Below, piece by piece: positions 8,308 through 15,924 of a stretch of 34,603 bases of DNA. Position numbers and translations under genes: made by a program. Under the pieces are notes generated by a model. That model was not told where the DNA came from. It made no database searches and was given only the letters and a program-made list of their open reading frames with translations. Source of the stretch: an uncultured Clostridia bacterium (lineage in GTDB: Bacteria > Bacillota > Clostridia > Christensenellales > CAG-917); NCBI GenBank assembly GCA_944372795.1, contig CALWAF010000016.1, positions 1 to 34,603 on the forward strand, given 5' to 3'. How positions within the stretch are numbered: position 1 is the first letter of the stretch; each line of letters opens with the position of its first letter.

Positions 8308-8850
8308 TTATCGGTCAAGCTCATACACGCGGCACTTCCCGTTCTTCACCGAGCGGGAGAAAAAGTCGCCGTCGGCGGGTATGCCGTTGAAGTAGCAGTC
8401 GACGCATCCAGTGGTGCATTTGTGCCCCGCGATCATGATGTTGACGTCCCTCCCCGCATACCTTGCCACAAGCTCGTCCATGAAGGAAAACACCCTTTTT
8501 TCAAACTCTTTCGGGTCTTCCACACCGTCATAGTAGCGGGTGTCGGGGATGAGCCCCACGGTGAGGTGCATGGTCTCGTCGATGATCTGCCCGTCCGCGC
8601 TGCCCACGTCGAAGGGCTGGAGGCGCTCGTCGGTTTCGGGCGCCATGCCGCCCGAGGCTATCCTCGCGGTCTCGACGGCGCGCTCCTGCGGAGAGGAATA
8701 CACCGCCTCGAAGCGCACCCCTTCAAGCTCGCGTCCGAGTTCCTCCGCCTGCGCGCGACCTACCGCGTTAAGAGGCAGTCCGTGCCTGCCCTGCATACGC
8801 TTTTGTATGTTGAGATCGGTCTGACCGTGCCTTACAAGATATATTTTCAT
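8308..8850 (-). CDS. Histidine phosphatase superfamily protein
   Basis: A 180-residue enzyme of the phosphoglycerate-mutase-like clan. It opens with MKIYLVRHGQTD, where RHG holds the phospho-acceptor His8. It also has a typical segment VYSSPQERAVETA, the acid/base region around GLIPDT, and a C-terminal His in IAGHKCTTGCV. Length and layout fit GpmB/CobC-type cytoplasmic phosphatases; the substrate cannot be told. I place the start at 8850 because the ATG overlaps the upstream stop codon as ATGA, implying translational coupling to the PI-PLC-like gene; a longer frame would lie inside that gene. A terminator follows at 8231-8258. Confidence 0.93.
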   Translation of the reverse strand: MKIYLVRHGQTDLNIQKRMQGRHGLPLNAVGRAQAEELGRELEGVRFEAVYSSPQERAVETARIASGGMAPETDERLQPFDVGSADGQIIDETMHLTVGLIPDTRYYDGVEDPKEFEKRVFSFMDELVARYAGRDVNIMIAGHKCTTGCVDCYFNGIPADGDFFSRSVKNGKCRVYELDR

Positions 8851-10100
8851 AAGTACAGATTTTCGTAATTTCCGCCCTCTTCGCCGAGTATGCGCACGAT
8901 CTCCTCGTTCCGCGCGCGGATCTTCTCGTTGACGCGGCGGTTGAAGTCGCCGTGATCGCTGTTGGCAAAGTCCACCTGAAAGACGGGCATGATCCTGAGC
9001 CAATTGTCGAAATTCTCGCTCTCCAGAAGGGTAAGATTATATTTTTCCGCGAATTTGAGAAGAGACCACGCGCCTATGTCACGCATCACGTCGCCGAAGC
9101 TCTCCACCGAAAGGGACGCCTGCGTCTGGTTGACACGCAATTTCCAGCGATAGAGCGCAAGCGCGCTGACTTCCACGGCATAGTCTTCGATCTCCTCAAG
9201 CAGCACATCCTCTCCCATGCGGCTGTGCCATTGGTGCGCGAGGGTGGAGTCCACGTCAAAGAAGTAGTCGGAATGCGCGCTCTCTTCCGTCTCCGCCTGC
9301 ACGATGTCCCACTCCCGCCTGTCAAGGAGCACCACTCCCGCCGAAGCGCCGTTTTCGGTCACATCGTTGTAGTGAAGATCCCTCAACCGCACTCTGCCCT
9401 CTTCCGCGAACTCGGAGTCGAACACGTTCACCTTGTCGTAGTGCACGTAATCATAGATGTTTTTGCCGTCCAGCGTCACGCCCTCCAGCCAATCGTGGAA
9501 GGTATGCAGGCTCTGATCCTCCCCGAAAGACGTGGACTGCAAAAGGAGCACCACCACTTCGCCGGGGTGGTCTGCGAGGAAGCGCAGCACATCTTTGACG
9601 TCCTCTTCGAACTCCCTGCCTATAATGGAATGGGACGCATACCATTCACCGTCATAGTATGTGTACTTGAAGTGCACAAATCGCACCCCTTGCATGAGCA
9701 GTTGATAAGGCGACACCGCCTGCGTCACGGCCATCCTGTATTGGAACCCTGCGCTGACGGGATACAGTTGCTTGAAAAGGTCGCTGCCCGGCTTGTTGTC
9801 GATGGGATTGCCCGCCGCAAGGGACGCCGTGTTCGCGTCGTGCGCGCCGAGCATCGCGATGTCGATGATGCGCGGATCCGCCTCCGTGATGCCCTCGATG
9901 TTGGCAAGCACGGTGCCGTAGGCTCCGTCGGTGTTGCCCGTGCCGACGCCGAGCCCCTTCGCGTTCAACACTATCGCAAAGAAGAGAGTGAACGCCACCA
10001 CGACGATCAGCACCGCGGCGACGATCTTCGCCGTCCGCTTGCGTTTGCACCTGCGCTCGATTGCAGCCTCGCGTTCCGAAGAAAGCAGAACCGTCCTCAT
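8847..10100 (-). CDS. Membrane-anchored PI-PLC-like (X-domain) protein
   Basis: A 417-residue protein with a basic N-terminus, one transmembrane signal-anchor at about 25-46 and an extracellular domain. The motif IAMLGAHDANT (His87) matches the first catalytic-His region of bacterial PI-specific phospholipase C. The stretch GVRFVHFKYTYYDGEWYASH (His157) and the following LADHPGEVVVLLL match the second catalytic-His region and the next strand of the X-domain barrel. The ATG at 10100 is chosen for its GGAGGTG site; an in-frame ATG at 10133 has none. The gene overlaps the phosphatase gene by 4 nt. Family membership suggests cleavage of a phosphodiester in a lipid or wall glycan outside the cell; the real substrate is unknown, and a non-lipase relative is possible. 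Confidence 0.82.
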   Translation of the reverse strand: MRTVLLSSEREAAIERRCKRKRTAKIVAAVLIVVVAFTLFFAIVLNAKGLGVGTGNTDGAYGTVLANIEGITEADPRIIDIAMLGAHDANTASLAAGNPIDNKPGSDLFKQLYPVSAGFQYRMAVTQAVSPYQLLMQGVRFVHFKYTYYDGEWYASHSIIGREFEEDVKDVLRFLADHPGEVVVLLLQSTSFGEDQSLHTFHDWLEGVTLDGKNIYDYVHYDKVNVFDSEFAEEGRVRLRDLHYNDVTENGASAGVVLLDRREWDIVQAETEESAHSDYFFDVDSTLAHQWHSRMGEDVLLEEIEDYAVEVSALALYRWKLRVNQTQASLSVESFGDVMRDIGAWSLLKFAEKYNLTLLESENFDNWLRIMPVFQVDFANSDHGDFNRRVNEKIRARNEEIVRILGEEGGNYENLYL

Positions 10101-10144
10101 ATCCGCACCTCCGCGAAGAGAGCAAGAAGCCACTTCGCAACAAC

Positions 10145-10173
10145 ATTATACAACAAAATCTATCGGAGCACAA
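10145..10173 (-). promoter_or_regulatory. Promoter of the PI-PLC-like/phosphatase pair
   Basis: On the minus strand TTGTGC (10173-10168) and a perfect TATAAT (10150-10145) are separated by 17 bp, giving a leader of about 40 nt to the ATG at 10100. The same -35/-10 pair recurs upstream of the GMP synthase gene. Confidence 0.8.
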
Positions 10174-10686
10174 GGCGCGGCGGACACATCGCAGACGAAA
10201 GATAAATTCTCATATATTGCGTAGGGCGGACACTGCCGACATATGCACGCGCACTCCACGCGACCGCACCTTCCTCTGTTTTTAGGACGCGCGCACGCGA
10301 CACACGCGAACAAGATCTTCGGAAAAATGCGGCGGTCAACACGCTCTCAAAAGCCCACGGTCCACGCCCGCGCCACATAACGCAGGCGCGCGAACCGATG
10401 CAAAAGCTCCGCGACAAAACGCCGAAAAATGAGGCAAGTACTCTATAAAACCGCGAATACTATTATACTTTTTGCCGTTTTATAAAATACTTAAAAGCCG
10501 AAATCCCACTAAACAGTGGAAACGGATTTTTTGCGCGAACTTTTCTTCCTTCATGTAAAAATCTTGCAAAAACGCGGGATATCCGCCGCGTGCGGAGGGA
10601 TACGCCTGTTTTAAGCTCCGACACGCTTTCTCTCCGTTCTTCGCCCTCACATTGCGGCTCGTCGCAGAAAATGTCAAACATAAGAA
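10174..10686. other. Intergenic stretch, no gene seen
   Basis: About 510 nt between the promoter of the PI-PLC-like gene and the terminator of trpB. The left part is GC-rich and the right part (10440-10560) is AT-rich with a weak inverted repeat CACTAAACAGTG near 10508. Short open frames are present on the minus strand but lack a ribosome-binding site and family resemblance. I recognise no RNA or mobile element. Confidence 0.5.
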
Positions 10687-10713
10687 GACCCCGCCCTTTT
10701 TGCGAGCGGGGTC
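10687..10713 (-). terminator. Terminator of trpB
   Basis: A perfect 8-bp stem GACCCCGC with GCGGGGTC (loop of 11 nt) is followed on the minus strand by TTCTT. It lies about 25 nt beyond the trpB stop codon. The T-tract is short, so efficiency is uncertain. Confidence 0.7.
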
Positions 10714-10738
10714 GAAATGCGGATGTTGCTCTCGCTTT

Positions 10739-12115
10739 TCAGACTGCAGGCATATCTTTTTCGCCTTCTTCCAGCGCTTCGTCGGTGGGAGGCTCGTCTT
10801 TCAGCTCCCCTTTCATATAGCGGTCGTAGCTGATCATGTCGAAGTATCCCGTGCCCGTGAGACCGAAGAGGATGACCTTTTTCTCCCCCGTTTCCTTGCA
10901 CTTCCTCGCCTCGTCGAGAGTCACCTTGATGGCGTGTGCGGACTCGGGTGCGGGGAGGATGCCCTCCACTCTTGCGAACTCTATCGCAGCCCTAAATACA
11001 TCCACCTGACTCACCGCTCTCGCCTCGTTGATATAGCCGTCGTGATAGAGCTGGCTGAGGATGGGGCTCATGCCGTGATAGCGGAGCCCGCCCGCGTGCG
11101 AGGGTGCGGGCATGAAGCCGCTGCCCAGCGTGTACATCTTTGCAAGGGGCGTCACCTTGCCCGTGTCGCAGAAATCGTAGGCGAACTTGCCGCGCGTGAG
11201 AGAGGGACAGCTCATGGGCTCCACCGCGATAAAGTACGGGTCGCGCTCCCCTTTCAGTTTGTCGCGCATGAAGGGGGACATCAGACCACCGAGGTTGCTG
11301 CCGCCGCCCGCACAGCCGATGACCATGTCGGGATAGACGTCGAACTTCTCCATCGCCGTCTTGCTCTCAAGCCCGATGACGGACTGATGCAGCACCACTT
11401 GATTGAGCACGCTGCCGAGGACATAGCGGGTGTCGGGCTTTGTGAGCGCGACTTCCACCGCTTCGGAGATGGCGGTGCCGAGGCTGCCGCTGGTGTTGTC
11501 GGGGTGCTCCGCAAGCATCTTCCTGCCCACAGCCGTCGTATCGGAGGGGGAAGGGATGACGTTTGCGCCGTAGACGTTCATGAGAGTGCGGCGCTGGGGT
11601 TTCTGCTCATAGGAGCAGCGCACCATATAAACGGTGAGGTCCAGCCCGAAATAGCCGCACGCCATGGAAAGCGCCGTGCCCCATTGTCCCGCGCCCGTCT
11701 CCGTCGTGACGCCCTTAAGCCCTTGCTGCTTGGCATAATATGCCTGCGCGATGGCGCTGTTGAGCTTGTGAGAGCCGCTGGTGTTGTTGCCCTCGAACTT
11801 ATAGTAGATCTCGGCGGGAGTGTCGAGATACTTCTCAAGGCAATACGCGCGCACGAGAGGGGAAGGACGATACATCTTGTAAAAGTCGCGCACTTCCTTC
11901 GGTATCTCGATGAACGCATCCTTATCGTTCAGCTCCTGCCCAGCGAGCTCCGTGCAGAAGACGGGCTCCAGCTCTTCAAGCGTCACGGGCTCGTGCGTCG
12001 CGGGATTGAGAAGGGGGCGGTGATCGGTGCGCATATCTGCGCGCACGTTGTACCATTCCTTGGGCAGCTCGTTTTCTGTCAGGTAGATTTTGTAAGGGAT
12101 CTCTTTTTTGCTCAT
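10739..12115 (-). CDS. trpB: Tryptophan synthase beta chain, TrpB2 type
   Basis: A 458-residue PLP enzyme that condenses indole with serine to give tryptophan. The PLP lysine is Lys117 in GSHKLNSA. TETGAGQWG (138-146) carries Trp where TrpB1 has His, a TrpB2 hallmark. The phosphate-binding loop GCAGGGSNLGG is intact. The N-terminal extension of about 80 residues before YRPSPL and the overall length also fit TrpB2. GGAGGTAA precedes the ATG. No trpA or other trp gene is nearby, so the enzyme may salvage free indole or work with a distant TrpA. Transcription is controlled by the tryptophan T-box at 12300-12573, with a promoter at 12579-12607. An unrelated beta-replacement activity cannot be excluded, but the T-box supports a tryptophan role. 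Confidence 0.95.
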   Translation of the reverse strand: MSKKEIPYKIYLTENELPKEWYNVRADMRTDHRPLLNPATHEPVTLEELEPVFCTELAGQELNDKDAFIEIPKEVRDFYKMYRPSPLVRAYCLEKYLDTPAEIYYKFEGNNTSGSHKLNSAIAQAYYAKQQGLKGVTTETGAGQWGTALSMACGYFGLDLTVYMVRCSYEQKPQRRTLMNVYGANVIPSPSDTTAVGRKMLAEHPDNTSGSLGTAISEAVEVALTKPDTRYVLGSVLNQVVLHQSVIGLESKTAMEKFDVYPDMVIGCAGGGSNLGGLMSPFMRDKLKGERDPYFIAVEPMSCPSLTRGKFAYDFCDTGKVTPLAKMYTLGSGFMPAPSHAGGLRYHGMSPILSQLYHDGYINEARAVSQVDVFRAAIEFARVEGILPAPESAHAIKVTLDEARKCKETGEKKVILFGLTGTGYFDMISYDRYMKGELKDEPPTDEALEEGEKDMPAV

Positions 12116-12299
12116 AGGAATTACCTCCGTCTTTTATTTTTCCCGCGGCATCGCCGCGAAAAATCCTGATTTTGCCGTCCTCCCCGCAAAAGACACGTTT
12201 CGTGTTTTATGCCGTACGCGGCGGAAGGGTCGTCACACTTATCGTGTTTTTTGCTTTCCGAGCGGCTTGGGCACGGTGCCGAACGGCGCTCGGACAAAC

Positions 12300-12332
12300 A
12301 AAAACCCCGACAGCAAAGACTTGCTGTCGGGG
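12300..12332 (-). terminator. T-box-controlled terminator
   Basis: A perfect 12-bp stem CCCCGACAGCAA with TTGCTGTCGGGG, loop of 4 nt, is followed on the minus strand by TTTTT. It directly follows the T-box sequence and lies about 185 nt before the trpB ATG, so it is the regulated terminator of that leader. Confidence 0.95.
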
Positions 12333-12573
12333 ACAAAGTCAAAGACTCTGCGGTGCCACCCCGCTTGACACGGCATCGCTGCCGCGTCCACTCATCGACT
12401 GCCAACACAGTCAGGCTTCTTACGCGAGCTTTACGTCCTCGGCTACTCGTCACCTTTCGCCTCGGCCCTCCGGGGCCCATATTATCGGGTTCGGTCTCTG
12501 CCGGCATCACACCATCGCCGACTCTCTCTCAGTCCGTCTCCCGTTTTCTTCCCGTCAACGGTTTGTTAAGTTG
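12300..12573 (-). promoter_or_regulatory. T-box riboswitch, probably tryptophan-specific
   Basis: Reading the minus strand, the leader holds a Stem I segment with AGAGAGAGTCGG (about 12530-12518) followed by the GGTGTGATGCCGG apical part. It also holds the conserved T-box GGTGGCACCGC (12360-12350) and a strong terminator (12332-12300). The 3' side of the inferred specifier loop reads ATAATATGGG, bounded by CCCG, which pairs with CGGG on the 5' side, and by CCCCGGAG. That makes TGG at 12479-12477 the best specifier codon, matching uncharged tRNA-Trp and the downstream trpB. The T-box class is sure; the specifier is deduced by hand-folding, and the neighbouring ATG or GGG cannot be excluded without modelling. 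Confidence 0.92.
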
Positions 12574-12578
12574 TCTTT

Positions 12579-12607
12579 ATCCTATCACCGCATTTTCGCA
12601 CTGTCAA
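12579..12607 (-). promoter_or_regulatory. Promoter of the T-box-trpB transcript
   Basis: On the minus strand a perfect TTGACA (12607-12602) is separated by 17 bp from TAGGAT (12584-12579). The start point would be near 12572, just upstream of Stem I of the T-box. Confidence 0.75.
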
Positions 12608-12966
12608 CGGATTTTGACCCGCTTTCTCAATTTTTCGCACTGCGCGGCGCTTCAACGTGCGCGACGCGTACACCCTCGTGCGCTCGCACGCGTATGTGCG
12701 CGCTTCAATATTGTCGGCATCCTCCCGCATCCCACCCGCATCGTCCCGCTGCCCGGTGCGATCATCGCCACACGCCATCGAAGGTAAGCCACGCGCGTCA
12801 GCACATTTTATCCCGCGATCCGCCCGCCACAGCGGGCTCCGCGCCATCGGTGATTATGGTTAATTTTGCTTGCGCGGGCGGCGAAGCGATGCCGGTTGTT
12901 CATGCGAGAGCTTATCATACCGCGAAAAACGCCGCGGTAATTCGCAAAAAAACAAGTCACAAACGC
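12608..12966. other. Divergent intergenic region, no gene seen
   Basis: About 360 nt between the promoter of the trpB leader and the promoter of the amino-acid importer. Open frames on both strands here are low in family character and without ribosome-binding sites. No further riboswitch or T-box is visible on the plus strand. Confidence 0.5.
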
Positions 12967-12995
12967 TTTACAAGTTTAGCGAGATAAAGTATAAT
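12967..12995 (+). promoter_or_regulatory. Promoter of the amino-acid ABC importer
   Basis: TTTACA (12967-12972) and a perfect TATAAT (12990-12995) are spaced by 17 bp. The leader to the ATG at 13035 is about 33 nt and includes a small hairpin GCCGC-TTT-GCGGC (13008-13020) just before the GGAGG site. Confidence 0.85.
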
Positions 12996-13034
12996 GACAC
13001 GGTAATCGCCGCTTTGCGGCATCAGGAGGAATAT

Positions 13035-13949
13035 ATGAAAAAGAAGATCTTCGCACTCGTGCTCGTCGTGGCGCTCGTCGCATCCGTCGCGGTCGGCCTC
13101 GCCGCCTGCAACAACAACGGCGCCGACGGCAGCGACATACTTTTCGGGAAGGAACTCCTTCCTCTCACTTCCCAGCTGGACGCTCTGATGGAGCTGGATA
13201 AAGGCGGCGCGGACATCGCCGTCATGGACTCCGTCATGGCGGGCTGGTATTCCGCGCAGGGCGACTATGCCGGCAGGATCAAGGTGCTGGACAATATGAT
13301 GCTCTCCGAAGAATACTACGGCATAGCGGCAAAATCCGGCGCGGGCGCCTTCATGGGCAAGATCAACGAAGCCCTCATCGCGCTCTACAATGACGGCACC
13401 ATGGCACAGATCGCATCCGAATACGGTCTGCAGAACGAGATCAGCCTCGCCGCCGACACCGAGAACCCCTATGCGAACGCTACGGACAGCTCTTGGGAGG
13501 ATATGGTCGCAAAGGCCAAAAGCAACAACAACACCCTTACCATCCGCCTCGGCATCACCATCTTCGCGCCCATCGCGATCAAGGACGGCGACAGCTACAC
13601 CGGCTATGACATCGAGCTCGCAAATGCCGTGTTCGACTATCTCGGCGAGCAGGAAGGCGTCACCTTCAACGTCGAGCCCGTCGTCATCGACTGGGACACC
13701 AAGATCACCCAGATCAATCAGGCGGGATCCATCGATCTCATCTGGAACGGCATGACCATCACGCCCGAGCTCGAGGAGCAGCTCACGATCAGTGTGCCGT
13801 ATCTTGCGAACAAGCAGACCTGCGTCGTGAGAGCCGCCGATTTCGAGAAATATTCCGACATCGCGAGCTTCCTTGCCAACTCCAAAGACGCGATCGTGGC
13901 TGTGGAAAGCGGATCTGCCGCGGACCTCATCATGAACATGGAACTGTGA
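13035..13949 (+). CDS. Amino-acid ABC transporter binding lipoprotein, apparently circularly permuted
   Basis: A 304-residue lipoprotein with signal peptide and lipobox LAAC (Cys25). Residues about 35-133 resemble the second half of a type 3 solute-binding protein: GGADIAVMDSVMAGWY, EEYYGIAAKSG and INEALIALYNDGTMAQIASEYGL, the last being the usual C-terminus of the family. After a linker of about 30 residues, residues 167-304 resemble the first half: LTIRLGITIFAPIAI, YTGYDIELANAVFDYLG, WNGMTITPE and, at the very end, VAVESGSAADLI, where the family normally crosses into the second lobe. The order of the halves is therefore reversed relative to the family. The usual carboxylate-binding Arg after TPE is Leu. 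The gene has a good GGAGG site and heads an operon with permease and ATPase. Function as an importer component is inferred from context; a decayed fusion is possible. Confidence 0.85.
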   Translation: MKKKIFALVLVVALVASVAVGLAACNNNGADGSDILFGKELLPLTSQLDALMELDKGGADIAVMDSVMAGWYSAQGDYAGRIKVLDNMMLSEEYYGIAAKSGAGAFMGKINEALIALYNDGTMAQIASEYGLQNEISLAADTENPYANATDSSWEDMVAKAKSNNNTLTIRLGITIFAPIAIKDGDSYTGYDIELANAVFDYLGEQEGVTFNVEPVVIDWDTKITQINQAGSIDLIWNGMTITPELEEQLTISVPYLANKQTCVVRAADFEKYSDIASFLANSKDAIVAVESGSAADLIMNMEL

Positions 13950-13950
13950 T

Positions 13951-14631
13951 ATGTTTGCCGAAGTAACCACCGATCTACTCAACGGATTCGGTCTGACCGT
14001 ACTTCTCTTTGCCGTCACTCTCGTGGCGGCAATTCCTCTTGGTCTGATCGTATCGTTTTGCTCGATGACGCGGTTCATTCCTCTCAAATGGCTGACTAAA
14101 GTCTTTGTTTGGGTGATCCGCGGCACTCCGTTGATGCTGCAGATCATCGTGATAAGTTTCATCCCGAACACCGTATTCGAGATCCCGAACCGCGAGATAG
14201 CCGACTTTTTCGGCACGTCGATGGCGAATGTCAACTTCATCTTCGTGTGCGTGGCGTTCATCATAAATTACGCCGCCTATTTCTCGGAGATCTTCCGCGG
14301 CGGGATCGAATCCATCCCCAAGGGACAACACGAAGCGGCGCAGGTGCTGGGCATGACCCGCGGACAGACTTTCTTTCTTGTCGTGCTGCCGCAGGTGGTC
14401 AAGCGCATCCTGCCCCCCATGTCCAACGAGATAATCACCCTCGTCAAGGACACCTCTCTTGCGCGCGTGCTCGGCGTCGTGGAGATCATCCTTGCGGCAA
14501 ACCAAGCGGTCAACCTCTATGTGGTGATATGGCCTCTGTTCTATGCCGGTGCCTTCTATCTGGCGTTCAACGGCATCCTCACGTTGCTGTTCTCCTTCAT
14601 CGAGAAAAAGTTGAGCTACTATAAGGTGTGA
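13951..14631 (+). CDS. Amino-acid ABC transporter permease
   Basis: A 226-residue membrane protein of the HisM/GlnP type. It has about five transmembrane segments and the family signature RGTPLMLQ near residue 58. The cytoplasmic EAA loop, EAAQVLGMTRGQTFFLVVLP, docks onto the ATPase. Its length is normal. The ATG lies one base after the TGA of the binding-protein gene and has no clear ribosome-binding site, so it is probably translated by coupling. Together with its neighbours it forms a polar amino-acid importer; the substrate is not evident, although the operon diverges from a tryptophan-regulated gene. Confidence 0.94.
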   Translation: MFAEVTTDLLNGFGLTVLLFAVTLVAAIPLGLIVSFCSMTRFIPLKWLTKVFVWVIRGTPLMLQIIVISFIPNTVFEIPNREIADFFGTSMANVNFIFVCVAFIINYAAYFSEIFRGGIESIPKGQHEAAQVLGMTRGQTFFLVVLPQVVKRILPPMSNEIITLVKDTSLARVLGVVEIILAANQAVNLYVVIWPLFYAGAFYLAFNGILTLLFSFIEKKLSYYKV

Positions 14632-14632
14632 T

Positions 14633-15643
14633 ATGGCAATACTCGAAGTGAAAGGACTGAAAAAGAGTTTCGGGGCGAACGAGGTGCTGAAAGGCATCGA
14701 TTTCGAGCTGAACCGCGGCGAAGTGCTTGCCATCATCGGCTCGTCGGGCAGCGGCAAGACGACGCTGCTCCGCTGCCTCAATTTCCTTGAAACGGCGGAC
14801 GAAGGCACCATCTCCGTGAACGGCGAAGTGCTCTTCGACGGCAGCGCGGAGGCGAAACAGAACGCGGCGGACATCCGCAAAAAGAGGTTGCATTTCGGGC
14901 TGGTGTTCCAGCAATTCAACCTCTTCCCGCACTACAACGCCATCACCAACATCAAGCTCGCGGCGGAGCTTCTGGGCAAAGAAAAGAGCCGCAGAGAGTG
15001 TGCCGCCATAGACGCAGAAGCCAAGGCGGAAAAGGCTGCCGTGCGTGCCGCGCACAAGTCGCAAGACGCGGCATTGAAAGGCGAAAACCTCCCGAAAGAC
15101 GAGTTTAATGCAAAAAAACGTGCGCTTAAAGCCTCGCATCGCGCGGAACTTATCGAGCTTGCCGACAAGACCGCAGCGAAGAAGACCGCCGTGCGCGAGC
15201 GCCTTTTCGGCGACATCGACAGACGCGCGCAGGCGCTCCTCGAGCGCGTGGGGCTGGGCGACCGCGCCGAGGCGTATCCCTGCGAGCTTTCGGGCGGACA
15301 GCAACAACGCATAGCGATAGCGCGCGCACTCGCGCTCTCCCCCGACATCCTGTGCTTCGACGAGCCGACCTCCGCGCTCGACCCCGAACTCACCGGCGAA
15401 GTGCTGAAAGTCATCAAGGGGTTGAAGTCGGGCGACAGCACGATGATCGTCGTCACGCACGAGATGGAATTCGCGCGCGGCGTTGCGGACAAGGTCATCT
15501 TCATGGCGGACGGCGTCATCGAAGAGATGGGCTCGCCCTATCAGATCTTCGAGGCTCCGCAGAGCGAGAAGACCAAAGCCTTCCTGCGCAAATCGCGGGA
15601 ACAGAACCTCGGCGACGAACCCTTCCCGGACGTCGCTTCCTGA
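14633..15643 (+). CDS. Amino-acid ABC transporter ATP-binding protein with large insertion
   Basis: A 336-residue ATPase of the GlnQ/HisP family, which normally has about 240 residues. It has Walker A GSSGSGKTT (36-44), a Q-loop VFQQFNLFPH (91-100), signature LSGGQQQ (219-225), Walker B ILCFDEP (239-245) and switch His276. Between the Q-loop and the signature, residues about 116-195 form an extra segment rich in Ala, Lys, Glu and Arg, strongly predicted helical and coiled-coil-like; ordinary members have only a few residues there. The ATG follows the permease stop by one base. A bidirectional terminator lies 140 nt downstream. All catalytic motifs are intact, so the protein should be active; the insertion lies in the helical subdomain near the coupling face and may bind a regulator. 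Confidence 0.95.
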   Translation: MAILEVKGLKKSFGANEVLKGIDFELNRGEVLAIIGSSGSGKTTLLRCLNFLETADEGTISVNGEVLFDGSAEAKQNAADIRKKRLHFGLVFQQFNLFPHYNAITNIKLAAELLGKEKSRRECAAIDAEAKAEKAAVRAAHKSQDAALKGENLPKDEFNAKKRALKASHRAELIELADKTAAKKTAVRERLFGDIDRRAQALLERVGLGDRAEAYPCELSGGQQQRIAIARALALSPDILCFDEPTSALDPELTGEVLKVIKGLKSGDSTMIVVTHEMEFARGVADKVIFMADGVIEEMGSPYQIFEAPQSEKTKAFLRKSREQNLGDEPFPDVAS

Positions 15644-15784
15644 CCTCCGGCAAACCCCGTCCCGAATGTTCCCGCACTTTATTCAGGCGCATATCCGGCA
15701 ATGCCGCTCCGTCCGCCCGAATCTGCCTGCCGCAACACGGCAAAAACTTCAAAAAACCGATAACTCAAACACGACAAAGCACAC

Positions 15785-15812
15785 AAAAACCGCGTCACAG
15801 GACGCGGTTTTT
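15785..15812. terminator. Bidirectional terminator
   Basis: A perfect 12-bp inverted repeat, AAAAACCGCGTC with GACGCGGTTTTT around ACAG, can end the rightward ABC operon and the leftward XRE gene. The T-run is part of the stem on both strands. Confidence 0.88.
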
Positions 15813-15924
15813 AACTATCTCCGGGCAACAGCCGCGGCTCTATTTCGTTTTTGTTATCCTTCTTCCTCACTTTGCGCCCTATCGTCGCTTGCTGCGGCAA
15901 TCTCGTTTGCAAAGTTCCTGCCCG

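Noticed and set aside
10463..10681. Small minus-strand open frame upstream of the PI-PLC-like gene region
   Set aside because: No Shine-Dalgarno sequence, no promoter and no resemblance to any family; kept only as intergenic sequence.
12121..12510. Open frames on both strands across the trpB leader
   Set aside because: They cross the T-box and its terminator, which explain the sequence better than a gene.
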